Notes under the pieces: generated by a model | What the model saw: the letters and a program-made list of their open reading frames with translations, nothing else | What the model was told of the DNA's origin: nothing | Databases searched by the model: none | Source of the DNA: JANNSX01 sp963741525 | Lineage (GTDB): Bacteria > Pseudomonadota > Alphaproteobacteria > Rhizobiales > Hyphomicrobiaceae | Length of the DNA stretch: 64,000 bases | Assembly (NCBI GenBank): GCA_963741525.1 | Contig: CAVUIW010000016.1 | Location: 62,001 to 126,000, forward strand | Direction of reading: 5' to 3' | Shown: one piece after another, positions 7,704 through 17,476 of the stretch | How positions within the stretch are numbered: position 1 is the first letter of the stretch | Layout of the letters: each line of letters opens with the position of its first letter | Position numbers and translations under genes: made by a program

Positions 7704-9904
7704 TCACGACTGCCCGGCGACGACGCGGGGCGGGAAGTTCTCCGTCAGCGCGTCGCCGCGGCCCGACAGACTGGGATTGTTCATGAAATACTCGTGCGCG
7801 TTGAAGGGCGCCTCGCCCTCCGCCGGATGCAGACGCCGGCTCGAGCCATCCGCGTCGATGCTCCAGCTCTGCTGATTGTCCTTGAGGTTCGCCACCATGA
7901 TCTGGTCGAGGATCTGCTCGTGCACTGTCGGATTGCCGATCGGAGTCAGCGCCTCGACGCGGCGGTCGAGATTGCGCTGCATCATGTCGGCGGAGGAGAT
8001 GTAGACGATCGCTTGCCGCGACGGCAAGCCGTGCCCGGCGCCGAAGCAATAGATGCGGCCATGCTCGAGAAATCGCCCGACGATGCTCTTGACGCGGATG
8101 TTCTCGGACAGGCCTGGGATACCGGGCCTCAGGCAACAGATGCCGCGCACCACGAGGTCGACCTTCACGCCCGCCTGGCTCGCACGATACAGCGCATCGA
8201 TGATGCCGGGGTCGACGAGGGCGTTCATCTTCATCCAGACGGCGCCGGGACGCCCAGCCTTCACATGCGCGATCTCCTCCTCGATGTGCTGCATGATCCG
8301 CTTGCGGATGCCGTTAGGGGACGCCGCCATGCGTTCCAGATCCGCCGGTTCCGCATAGCCCGTCACGAAGTTGAACATCCGCGTCACGTCCTGGCCGATG
8401 ACGGGGTCGGCCGTGAAATAGGAGAGGTCGGTGTAAATCTTGGCCGTCACCGAGTGATAGTTGCCGGTGCCGATGTGACAGTAGGTGGCGAGCACGCCCC
8501 GCTCGCGGCGGACGACCAGCGCGAGCTTGGCATGCGTCTTGAGCTCGAGCAGGCCATAGACCACGTGAACGCCCGCATGCTCGAGCTGGCGGGCCCAGTT
8601 GATGTTGGCGAGCTCGTCGAACCGCGCCTTGATCTCGACCACGGCGGTGACGAGCTTTCCGGCCTCGACGGCCTCCTTGAGGAGCCGGACGATCGGGCTG
8701 TCCTTGTTGGTGCGGTAGAGCGTCCACTTGATGGCGACGACGTCGGGGTCGGCCACCGCCTGCTTCAGGAACTGCACGACGACGTCGAAGCTCTCGTAGG
8801 GGTGGTGGACGACGAGATCCTTCTTGGCGATGGCCGCGAAGCAATCGCCATCGAAGGCGCGGATGCGCTCGGGAAAGCGGATGTTGAAGGGCGGGAACTG
8901 CAGGTCGGCGCGATCGGGCGTGATCAGCTCCTTGATGTCGACGAGACCGAGCAGACCTTCCTGGCGGAACACGGCGTCGGCTTCCACCTCGAGCTCGCGC
9001 ACGACGAAGCGCTGCAGGTTCGCCGGCATCTCCCCATCGAGCTCGATGCGGATGACCGCGCCGCGGCGGCGGCGGTCGAGAGCCGAGGCCTCGACGGTGC
9101 GCATGAGATCCTCGCCCTCCTCCTGGATCTCGAAATCGCTGTCGCGCAGCACGCGGAAGGCGCCGAGCCCGCGCGCGGAGAAGCCGGGAAAAGCCTGGAA
9201 ACGAAAAGACTGATCACGGCTTCGACGCGGATGAAGCGCTGGCGAGCCCGCGTCTCGCCCGGCATCTCGGGCAGCTGGAAGAAGCGCGGCGTCGTCTGTG
9301 GGATGGGCAGCAGCGCATGCATCATCTTGCCGTCCTCGCGCCGGACGAGGTCGAGCACCACGGCAAAGCCCAGCGATGGAATAAACGGGAATGGATGCGC
9401 CGGATCGACGGCGAGCGGCGTGAGGAGCGGGAACACCTCGGCCATGAAGCGGCCTTCGAGGTATTTCCGATCCTCGGCGCTGAGGTCGATCGGCTCGACG
9501 ATGGCGAGCCCCTGCGCGAACAAGCCTAGCCTCAGCTCGTTCCAGAGCGACTGCTGGTCGCTCGTGAGCTTGCCCACCATCTCGTTGATGCGGACGAGCT
9601 GCTCGGCGGGCGCGAAGCCGTCAGAGCTGCGCTCGCTCACCCCCGCATGCACCTGCTCGTAGAGGCCTGCCACCCGCACCATGTAGAACTCGTCGAGATT
9701 GGAGGCCGAGATCGACAGGAACCGCACGCGCTCGAGCAGCGGATGGCGCTCGTTGGCCGCCTCCTCGAACACGCGGCGGTTGAATTGCAGCCAGGACAGC
9801 TCGCGGTTGTAGAAGCGGTCGGGCGATTGCAAGAGATTGGAGGCAAGGTTCGGCGCCCGCTCGCCGGCCGGTTTCGCCTTGTTGGTTTTCATGCGCGTCG
9901 TCAT
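7704..9904 (-). CDS. ppk: Polyphosphate kinase PPK1 (frame interrupted by one missing base)
   Basis: PPK1 reversibly transfers the ATP gamma-phosphate to polyphosphate at the membrane. The N-terminal frame starts at 9904 and shows SNLDEFYMVRVAGL. The C-terminal frame has THAKLALV with the His that is phosphorylated, HIGTGNYHS, and IVGRFLEHGRIY with the second conserved His. The frames join near 9184-9188, where CCCGG should read CCCGGG to give FPGF then the family-typical GLGAFRVLRDSD. The total length, 2201 nt, is one base short of 734 codons. Both halves are fully conserved, so a sequencing deletion is likelier than decay; a real mutation would remove the catalytic half. ppx follows 16 bp later. 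Confidence 0.9.
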
Positions 9905-9982
9905 TCGAACTCTCCCGGAGCGTTGCGGCCGGGCGAGGCACGTTTTGCCGGATGATATTGCCCGAGCGCGCGCAACGCCTGT

Positions 9983-10000
9983 GTCACGGTCATATGACAG
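9983..10000 (-). promoter_or_regulatory. Candidate Pho box upstream of ppk
   Basis: Read on the minus strand, the sequence is CTGTCAT-ATGA-CCGTGAC. The first heptamer matches the PhoB consensus CTGTCAT exactly, the 4-nt A/T-rich spacer fits, and the second heptamer matches about 5 of 7 positions. A further TTGTCAA lies just upstream. The box is 79 bp before the ppk start. ppk is a known PhoB target in other proteobacteria; binding here is inferred. Confidence 0.5.
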
Positions 10001-10030
10001 TTTGACAACAAACAGACACTCTCAACGCGG

Positions 10031-10729
10031 TCATGCACGCGCGCCATCCGCTCGGCTGATCGCCGCCAGCACCTCGCGGGCGAGTTCTCGGGTGACGGGC
10101 TGCTTGGATTGCCACACCCGCCGGTCGAGAGCCTCGACAATCTGCAACGCCGTGCTCATGGATCGCTCCATGTGCCGCGCCAGATGCGTGACGGCGGGCG
10201 GGCTCGCCATCAACTGCCGGTCGGCCAGCAGCTTGACGATGACGGCGCGCAGCAGCGCCTCGTCCGGCTCGCCGATGTTGACGACCGGCAGCGCGCGGAC
10301 CCGCGACCTCAAGTCCGGCATCGCCACCGTCCAGGCGCCGGGGGCGCTGCGCGCCGTCAGCAGGACATGGCCTCCGAGGTCTCGCAACTGATTGAGCAGA
10401 TGGAACACCAGATGCTCGTCGGCGAGGCCGCGATCGAGATCCTCGACGACGATGGCCCGGCGGCGCGCGTGCTCGGCCATGACGGCTTCGGTGATATCGC
10501 CGGCCGAAACGATCGCCGCGTCCGACTTCAATTGCCAGACATGGGCAAGATGCGACTTGCCGGAGCCTTCCGGGCCCACGAGCACGACGGCGCGGTCGCG
10601 CCAGCCGGGGTAAGCATCGACGAGCTCGACGGCCGCCTGGTTGCTGGCGCTGACGATGAAATCCTCGGCACCGAGCGCCGGGCGCTGACCGAGGTCGAGG
10701 AGAAGCTGCTCGGCAGGCTCGGAGGTCAT
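10031..10729 (-). CDS. hdaA: HdaA, DnaA-related regulatory inactivation protein
   Basis: This 232-residue AAA+ protein has a P-loop, GPEGSGKSHL (about residues 52-61), a Walker B-like IVVEDLDRG, and a lid region, but lacks the DNA-binding domain IV of DnaA. Its N-terminus, QLLLDLGQRP, is the QL-L-L clamp-binding motif by which Hda docks on the DnaN sliding clamp to stimulate ATP hydrolysis by DnaA after initiation. Its start overlaps the AI-2E permease stop by 4 nt (ATGA), making it the last gene of the pgsA-like/permease/hdaA operon. Strong by motif and by neighbourhood. Confidence 0.93.
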   Translation of the reverse strand: MTSEPAEQLLLDLGQRPALGAEDFIVSASNQAAVELVDAYPGWRDRAVVLVGPEGSGKSHLAHVWQLKSDAAIVSAGDITEAVMAEHARRRAIVVEDLDRGLADEHLVFHLLNQLRDLGGHVLLTARSAPGAWTVAMPDLRSRVRALPVVNIGEPDEALLRAVIVKLLADRQLMASPPAVTHLARHMERSMSTALQIVEALDRRVWQSKQPVTRELAREVLAAISRADGARA

Positions 10730-11844
10730 GACGCCCGCTCCTCGATCGCGGCCGGTGTCGCGGCGGCATCCGGCGCCTTGCCCGGCGCGTCAGGACCATC
10801 GCCCTGATAGAGTTCGCTTTCCCGATACTCCTCGAGCACGAAGCGGATGAGCACGCCAATGGCGGCCGCGGCCGGCACCGCCACCAGCATGCCGACGAAG
10901 CCGAACAGATAGCCGAAGGCGAACACCGCGAAGATGATCCAGACCGGATGCAGCCCGACGCTGCCGCCGACGATGCGCGGCGACAGCACGTTGCCGTCGA
11001 GCACCTGTCCCACCGCGAACACGCCCGCGACCAGCACCACCGGCATCCACTCCGGCCAGAACTGCGAGATCGCCATGGCGATCGCGACGAGGCCGGCGAG
11101 GATCGCGCCGACCATCGGAATGAATCCGGCGACGCCAGCGAAAAGTCCGATGAGCAAACCGTAGTTCAATCCCGCCACCGACAGTGCGATCGCATAGAAG
11201 ATGCCCATGATCAGGCAGACGAGGCCCTGCCCACGGAAGAAGGCCGCCACCTTCCCATCGATCTGAGACGCCAGCGTCCGGATGCGCGGCGCATGCTGGC
11301 GCGGCAGCTGGCGGTCGACGCTGGCGAGAAGATCGGGCCAATCGACCAGCAGATAGAAGGCGACGACGGGCGTCACCGCCAGCAGGCCGAGAAGATTGAT
11401 GACGGCGAGCCCGCCGCTCAGCAGCGATTGCAGCACGCTCGCCAATGTGTCGGTCAGCCCCTTGGTGAGCCCGCCCAGCTGATCGACCGGCGGCACGGTT
11501 CCGCCATTGCCGAGCCACGTGGCGGACGCGTCATCGGCCAGCGCCCTGAGCCGCTCGTAGATGCCCGGCAAGGCCTGGATGAGCGCACTCAGCTGATCCA
11601 TCGCCAGCGGCACGATGAAGACGAGCGCGAGCGCGGCGACGAGCGCCATCGCCAGCAGCAGCAGTAGCGTCGCCCATCCCCGCGTCAGGCCCAGCCGCTC
11701 GATGCGATCGACGACCGGATTGAGCACATAGGCGACGACGATACCGGCGACGAAGGGCAGCAGGATGCCGTCGAGCAGCGCGATCGCCAGCAGCGCCGCC
11801 AGCAGCACGCCGAGCCAGATCAGAGCCTGTTGGCGCAGACTCAT
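10726..11844 (-). CDS. AI-2E family transporter (PerM-like membrane protein)
   Basis: This 372-residue inner-membrane protein has about eight hydrophobic segments, with a long polar stretch after the second (about residues 60-150) as in PerM/TqsA proteins. GFIPMVGAILAG and FGYLFGFVGMLVAVPAAA near the C-terminus are family hallmarks. The substrate is unknown; the family exports varied small molecules or acts as an antiporter. It overlaps both neighbours by 4 nt (ATGA at each junction). In Hyphomicrobiales a gene of this family regularly lies before hdaA. Confidence 0.9.
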   Translation of the reverse strand: MSLRQQALIWLGVLLAALLAIALLDGILLPFVAGIVVAYVLNPVVDRIERLGLTRGWATLLLLLAMALVAALALVFIVPLAMDQLSALIQALPGIYERLRALADDASATWLGNGGTVPPVDQLGGLTKGLTDTLASVLQSLLSGGLAVINLLGLLAVTPVVAFYLLVDWPDLLASVDRQLPRQHAPRIRTLASQIDGKVAAFFRGQGLVCLIMGIFYAIALSVAGLNYGLLIGLFAGVAGFIPMVGAILAGLVAIAMAISQFWPEWMPVVLVAGVFAVGQVLDGNVLSPRIVGGSVGLHPVWIIFAVFAFGYLFGFVGMLVAVPAAAAIGVLIRFVLEEYRESELYQGDGPDAPGKAPDAAATPAAIEERAS

Positions 11845-12434
11845 TCGCCCGGCCCTTCGGATTTCGGCCGCCGCAGGATGGCGGCCTCGTCGGAGACGAC
11901 GCCGTAGCCGGTCAGATGCCGGAGCCAGGCCTGCAGGTAGATGCCCGTCGAGACGACGGTGAGAGCGGCCGTCACCAGCACCAGCAATTGCCGGATGCCG
12001 CCAAGGCCGAGGCCGAAGCCCTCGTCCGCGAGCGTCAGGAGCGCCAGGACGATCTGGGCCGCCGTGTTGAGCTTGCCGGAAACATGCGGCCGCATGCCGA
12101 TCGGCCGGCCGAGCATATGCGCGATGACGACGGCGACGACGATCAGCACGTCGCGGCTCACCACGAGAACCACCAGCGAGGCCGGCAGCAGCCCGTGGAA
12201 GCCCAATGTGACGTACATCGACACCAGCAGCAGCTTGTCGGCGACGGGATCGAGATAGGAGCCGAGCTCCGTGCGCCAGCCGAAATGCCGCGCGAGATAG
12301 CCGTCGAGCGCGTCGGAGAGGCCGGCCAGCAGCACCAGCACGAAGGCGAGCTTCAACTCGCCCGAAATAATGAGCGAGATGATGAAGGGCACCAGCAGGA
12401 CCCGCGCCAGACTGATCAGATTGGGTGCGTTCAC
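11841..12434 (-). CDS. CDP-alcohol phosphatidyltransferase (PgsA-like)
   Basis: This 197-residue membrane enzyme has four to six helices and the full CDP-OH signature, DALDGYLAR then GWRTELGSYLDPVADK: a DG, an AR, a later G and two Asp residues, all present. These bind Mg and the CDP-diacylglycerol diphosphate. Size and sequence best fit phosphatidylglycerophosphate synthase-like proteins, but phosphatidylcholine or other head groups cannot be excluded. It is the first gene of the operon; its end overlaps the AI-2E permease start. Upstream lies the G-rich tract and the inserted RTX locus instead of the usual neighbour DUF2066. Confidence 0.88.
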   Translation of the reverse strand: MNAPNLISLARVLLVPFIISLIISGELKLAFVLVLLAGLSDALDGYLARHFGWRTELGSYLDPVADKLLLVSMYVTLGFHGLLPASLVVLVVSRDVLIVVAVVIAHMLGRPIGMRPHVSGKLNTAAQIVLALLTLADEGFGLGLGGIRQLLVLVTAALTVVSTGIYLQAWLRHLTGYGVVSDEAAILRRPKSEGPGE

Positions 12435-12541
12435 GCTTCTTTCTCGTTGGGCCGAGACCGATTTACCAGCGGCCCCCGGGTTAGAAGGGCCGATTCCTTG
12501 GCAAGCGTAGGAATACTGGCGGGAAAGTTGGAAGGCGTCGA

Positions 12542-12565
12542 GGGGTGGGGGTGGGGTGGGTGGGG
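12542..12565 (+). other. Potential G-quadruplex tract
   Basis: Five G-runs of 4, 5, 4, 3 and 4 bases are separated by single T residues. This is the most stable class of predicted parallel G-quadruplex. It lies 108 bp upstream of the pgsA-like start, on the template strand of that operon, and just outside the inserted RTX locus. Nothing comparable was seen elsewhere in the window. Confidence 0.65.
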
Positions 12566-12626
12566 CTTAAGTGCTCTGCGCGGACATTGCACCCAACCGA
12601 ACAAGCACCGTCGTCGGGGACAAATC

Positions 12627-12650
12627 CGGAAGCACAAATGTGCTTCCGGC
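12627..12650. repeat. Hairpin downstream of the RTX gene
   Basis: CCGGAAGCAC and its exact complement form 10-bp arms around a 4-nt AAAT loop. It lies 22 bp beyond the RTX stop codon on the minus strand, so it may stop or stabilise the transcript, although no T-run follows. The core GTGCTTCCGG recurs in the hairpin after purN at 20560. Confidence 0.65.
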
Positions 12651-12671
12651 AAGAGAGATGATCGGACGAAC

Positions 12672-15600
12672 CTAGATCACGACGAAATCCGCATTTGTTA
12701 GTCCAAGACCCGTCCCTACTGTCGCAAACCTGACGGCTGCAGCCGCGCCGGTGCCGTCGGCATCGTAGAACAACCCGCCGGTTGCCGAGTCATAGATAAT
12801 CCGGTCGCTCGCAAGATGAGCTGCAGATCCTACCCAGAATGCACTAGCCGCGAGCGTACCAACCGGCGTGAGTGCGTTGAATAGGCCAGCACCAGTGTTT
12901 TCGAGCCGCATCGTATCATCCACCACCAAGAAGTCCGAGATCGTGTCTATGTTCGATGCCCCGAGAGCCGAATCGAACACGAAGAAGTCTGCGCCCGCGC
13001 CACCGGTGAGAACGTCATTGCTCAGCCTACCATTGATTGTGTTGCTGCCAGAGTTGCCGACGATGACATTCGCGACCGCATTCCCCGTGCCATTGATCAC
13101 GCCTGTACCAGTTAGTGTCAGGTTCTCGATATTTAGCCAGCCACCGGTGCCATCCAGGGTGTAAGTCACCGACGATTGAACAGTGTCCGTACCTCCACCC
13201 GCCAGTTCGGTAATTGCGTCATTCGTCCCGGTAATGATGTAGATGTCATTGCCAAGCCCTCCGATGAGCGTATCGATCCCGGCACCACCATCGAGTGTGT
13301 CATCGCCATCACTACCGGTCAGCGTATTGACTGCCGAGTTACCCATTATGACGTTGTTCAGCGCATTCCCCGTGCCATTGATTACGCCTGTGCCAGTTAG
13401 CGTCAGGTTCTCGACATTTTGCCAGCCAGCGGCGCCAGTCAGGGTGTAAGTCACCGCCGATTGAACAGTGTCCGTACCTCCATCCGCCAATTCCGAAATT
13501 TCGTCATTCGTCCCAGTAATGATGTAGATATCATTGCCAAGCCCACCGATGAGCGTATCGATCCCAGCGCCACCATCGAGTGTGTCATCGCCGTCACCAC
13601 CAGTCAGCGTATTGACTACCGCGTTGCCGATGATGACGTTGTTCTGAGCGTTGCCCGTGCCATTGATCACGCCTGTGCCAGTTAGCGTCAGATTCTCGAC
13701 GTTCGCGGCTATGAGAGTATAGGTTACGGAAGATTGAACAGTATCAGAACCTTCACCCGCAAGCTCGGTGATTGTATCGGCCGTCGTGTCGACCACGTAG
13801 ATGTCGTCGCCCAATCCACCGGCAAGCGTGTCAACTCCGGTACCACCATTCAACGTATTATTCGCCGAGTTGCCAATGATCACGTTATTGATGGCGCTGC
13901 CCGTGCCATTTATAGCTGCCGAGCCAATAAGCGTTAGGTTTTCGACGTTGGCTGCGGTCAACGTGTAGGTCACCGACGATCGAACAGTATCGGCTCCCGT
14001 TCCTGCGCCGGCGGCCTCCGTAATCGTGTCGGTCGCCGTGTCGACGATGTAGATGTCGTTGCCCAAACCACCCACCAGCGTGTCGGTGCCGGCTCCGCCG
14101 TCCAGCGTGTCGTCACCATCCAAACCGCTCAGTGTGTTGTTCGCACCGTTGCCGGCAATAATGTTGCTGAGCGCGTTGCCAGTGCCGTTGATCACTCCAG
14201 CTCCGGTGAGTGTCAGATTTTCGACATTGGCTGCGGCCAACGTGTAAGTCACCGACGACTGGACAGTATCCGTCCCTTCGCCAGCAGCCTCGGTGATTGT
14301 GTCAGTTGTCGTGTCGACCACATAGATGTCATCGCCCAGACCGCCGGCCAGCGTATCGGTCCCGGCTCCACCGTTGAGAGTGTTGTTGGCACTGTTACCG
14401 GTGATTGTATTGTTGCCTGAGCTGCCAGTCCCACTGATCGCCACGGACCCAATCAATGTGAGGTTTTCGACGTTGGCTGCGGTCAGGGTGTAGGTCACCG
14501 TCGATTGAACGGTATCGGTTCCCGTTCCCGCACCGGCCGCCTCCGTAATGGTGTCGGTCGTCGTGTCGACGATGAAGATGTCGTTGCCCAAACCACCGAC
14601 CAGCGTGTCAGCGCCTGCTCCACCCTCTAGGATGTCATTTCCGTCCAAGCCGCTGAGTGAGTCTGTCCCGTCGCCGCCTGAAAGATAGTTGTTGGTCTCA
14701 TTGCCCGTGATGTTGTCGTTGAAAACCGAGCCGACAATGCTGTTGATCGATATGAGCACGTCGCCTTGGGCGTCACCGCCCGACTGCACGGCAGCGTTCA
14801 GTGAAATCGTGATGCCTGCGGTGGATGCCGAATAGTCGACGGTGTCAAAGCCAGCACCGCCATCAATCGTGTCCGCACCCGCTCCACCCCGAATGAAGTC
14901 GTTGCCTGCGCCGGATCGCACATAATCGTTGCCACCAAGTGGATCGATGATGTCGTCGGCGGCAGCCGTATCGATGCGGTCGTTCCCAATTGTGCCGGTG
15001 CCGCCCTGCGTTGGAGGAGCACCAGGTGCTGCTGGAGTGGGCGGGCTCGTGTTGGGCGGAGGCGCATTCGGATCAGGGCCGCCGCCGTAGGTGATGCCGA
15101 AATCTCCCCAGCGGAAGTCCTCCAGGGCAACCAGGGCGGCGTGTGGCACTACCGCATCGTCGGCGGTGTACACAACCATAGTTGTGATCGCACCAACGAC
15201 GTACTCCACCATCGCCAAGCCGGCGCCATCAAGGTAGCGCCCCGGGTAAAACGAATCTGTGTGAAAACTACCGCCGAGTTGCCATAGCCCAGTCGTGCCG
15301 GGCTGCAAGTTGCCTCCCAGGTATATGTAACCTGGAGTTCCGAGACCGCCCTGTTGCGTGTAAGCGAATATCTGACCTTGGCCATCGGTGTCCTTGATGA
15401 CATCGATGGAGTTCAAGATATCGGATTGCACGCCACCGACATCGGTCCACCCAATTGTATATTGATCACTCTTCAGAGCACCAGCGTAATAGGTGTCATA
15501 ACCAGCCCCACCCTCGAGCCGGTCGCATACGCCGTCCAGCCACTTAACGGCCTGAGTGGTTGTAAGAACTCAATGACTGGGTCGTCGCCTCATCGCCGTT

Positions 15601-16546
15601 CCAGTCGCCACCGAATAGAAAGTCGTTGCCCGTTGCTTGGCCTGGGCCGTCGCCATTGTCGCCGTAAATTGTATCACGATCGTCTCCGCCAACCAAAATG
15701 TCGTGACCTTGGTTGCCATAAAGAAAATCATTGCCGGAACCGGACTGGATCTTGTCATTGGCGTCGCCGCCAAATATCAAATCACGAGGTGTCGCGGTGT
15801 AGTTGACCGTGTTAATACCCGTCGAACCCGACCCCGTATTCGCCAGATCCCATAGAACAACGTCTACTTCTTGATTGTTGGTATACGCCTGACGTTCTCT
15901 GAACAGGCGCCATTCTGGGTCTTGCGAGATATGGTTCGAACTCCCAATCAAAACCAATATACCCGATGTAAGCCGCACGTTGCGTCTCTGGTGTGCCACC
16001 AAACAATAGGTTCTCGTAAAATACCGTTTCGCCAGCAACTTCAGTAATTGTTGCGTCAGTTCCACTTTGCCCCTTCAGTACAGCGAGGTATGATGCAAAA
16101 TCGCCGGCGGCCTCTTCGATATCCGACGTGCCGTATTTGAAATGCGCCAACTCATGATATAATACTCTATCTAATCCGAACGTTAGTTTGTTGCCAAGAG
16201 TGTTTATTGCCGAGATAGCATCTAATCCACCAAAAATTACTTCATCTAACGTTGGTGCGGCGAAGTAAAATATGCTCGGCGTGCCGGAGGGGTAAATGTC
16301 CATGCCGGCAGGGCCGGCGCCAATCTCCGGATTTTGAGGGTTGGTACCAGGTTGGTAGTCGTTCATAAAGACAATAGTTTGAGAGGCTGCATAGCTAAAG
16401 AACGCGGGCGCTGTGTTTGCCAATGAGTTGAGCGCGGAAACAATTTCATCATACTGTGTTTGGCTGTATTCGTCGTACCCATGAGCGGAATTGAAGTCGA
16501 AGGTGAACGTAATGTCGCCGATGGTGATGGGCAGCAATGGCATCAA
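12672..16546 (-). CDS. Large RTX calcium-binding protein with HExxH zinc motif (two frame breaks)
   Basis: Read as one gene this encodes about 1290 residues. The N-terminal 230 residues carry LYHELAHFKYG (H131, E132, H135), a zinc-metallopeptidase motif, with EEAAGDF ten residues on. Then come RTX nonapeptides (GGDANDKI, GGAGADTI), a linker rich in Pro and Ala, and six 82-95-residue repeats (about 12.9-14.5 kb), each with VTYTL, NVENLTL, NGTGN and GGLGNDIYI, which should bind Ca2+ and form beta-rolls. The C-terminus looks like a type I secretion signal. There is no Sec signal. Frames break near 15918-15926 and 15545-15585; the length fits two one-base insertions. No HlyB/D genes are nearby. 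Lower GC than its neighbours suggests transfer. Confidence 0.78.
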
Positions 16547-16567
16547 GCACTCCCTGGTGTTAACTGA

Positions 16568-17221
16568 CTAGCGTGACAGGTGCTGCAGTCTCCGATTGTA
16601 CTCCGTCACGATATGGTCTGCGTAGACTATGGTCGCCCACTGACACCAGCTACGATAGTCAAACAGCTCGGCCAATAGTGCGGAGTGGCGGTTACGGGTG
16701 GGGACCGCCGAATACAAATCGTCTTCGGTCGCACCGGATTTCTTGAGCACGATTGTAGTATCCACCAGCATCCGGTACTCTGCTGCTGCAATGGGGGTTT
16801 TACCGGTGGTACAGATGTCACCGGTCAAGGCTTCCCGTCTTTGGCAGCCGCCCCATAGTCCGCTTAACCAACAATTGCGCAGTGGTTGGGTATCGCCATT
16901 TGCAAGGGCCTCGGCGGTCTCTGTCTCTAGATCGAGCGCAAGCAACCAATCGAGCGTCGGTTTCCACCAACTCCCTGGCTCACACTTCGAAGACCCGTAG
17001 CGTTGGACTTCTTGGACGGTCACCAAATAGTCACTGATGCGACAGGCATAAGCGGTGGTTGTTATGGGGGCCATTGTGGCAGCCGCGACGATCACAAAGA
17101 CCAGGACCGCATACAATCGCGTCGAGAAAATCCTGCGAACGAACATGCCTTGCAGCTTCCCTTGGTCAGTATCGCCTTGGCGCAGGCGATCGCGTTTCGC
17201 GTGTTCATCAGTCAACGGCAT
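16568..17221 (-). CDS. Cys-rich membrane-anchored protein upstream of the RTX gene
   Basis: I do not recognise this 217-residue protein. It has a charged N-terminus of about 32 residues, one hydrophobic segment (LYAVLVFVIVAAATMAPI), then an extracytoplasmic domain with six or more Cys (in ACRISD, SSKCEP, NCW, GGCQR, DICTT, SWCQW) that could form disulfides. It ends 21 bp before the RTX start on the same strand, so the two are probably one operon. I chose the ATG at 17221; an earlier in-frame ATG adds 25 unconvincing residues. Low GC matches the RTX gene. A role in maturation, immunity or anchoring of the RTX protein is only a guess from context. Confidence 0.6.
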   Translation of the reverse strand: MPLTDEHAKRDRLRQGDTDQGKLQGMFVRRIFSTRLYAVLVFVIVAAATMAPITTTAYACRISDYLVTVQEVQRYGSSKCEPGSWWKPTLDWLLALDLETETAEALANGDTQPLRNCWLSGLWGGCQRREALTGDICTTGKTPIAAAEYRMLVDTTIVLKKSGATEDDLYSAVPTRNRHSALLAELFDYRSWCQWATIVYADHIVTEYNRRLQHLSR

Positions 17222-17476
17222 TGTCCCTTCATCTGTATAGACAACAAATCTCGGTGTCCAGGCTAAGCGACCAGCCGAGGAACAGTTTTCAGCCATGTGT
17301 TGAAAGGCTATTGAGGTGGCTCCGCTGGGAACATTCCGACGCTATCGATCGCGCCGTGGTGCTGCAGTCGCAATTCTACAGCTCACAGATAAAATATATC
17401 TGGGAAAAAATGGACAGGGTTGAAAATGGGAGATCGACAGAATGTCAATCCATCGCCGCCGAAACAGGCTCGAGCC

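Noticed and set aside
9176..9196. Programmed ribosomal frameshifting in ppk.
   Set aside because: No slippery heptamer or downstream structure is seen, and PPK1 is not known to use frameshifting; a missing base is simpler.
7599..9662. A 687-codon plus-strand frame opposite ppk.
   Set aside because: It is the antisense shadow of ppk and ppx; composition is arbitrary and PPK1 motifs are on the minus strand.
12900..14520. Regularly spaced repeats that might suggest a CRISPR array.
   Set aside because: The period is 250-280 bp and the repeats encode RTX protein units in frame; there are no 25-40-bp repeats with unique spacers.
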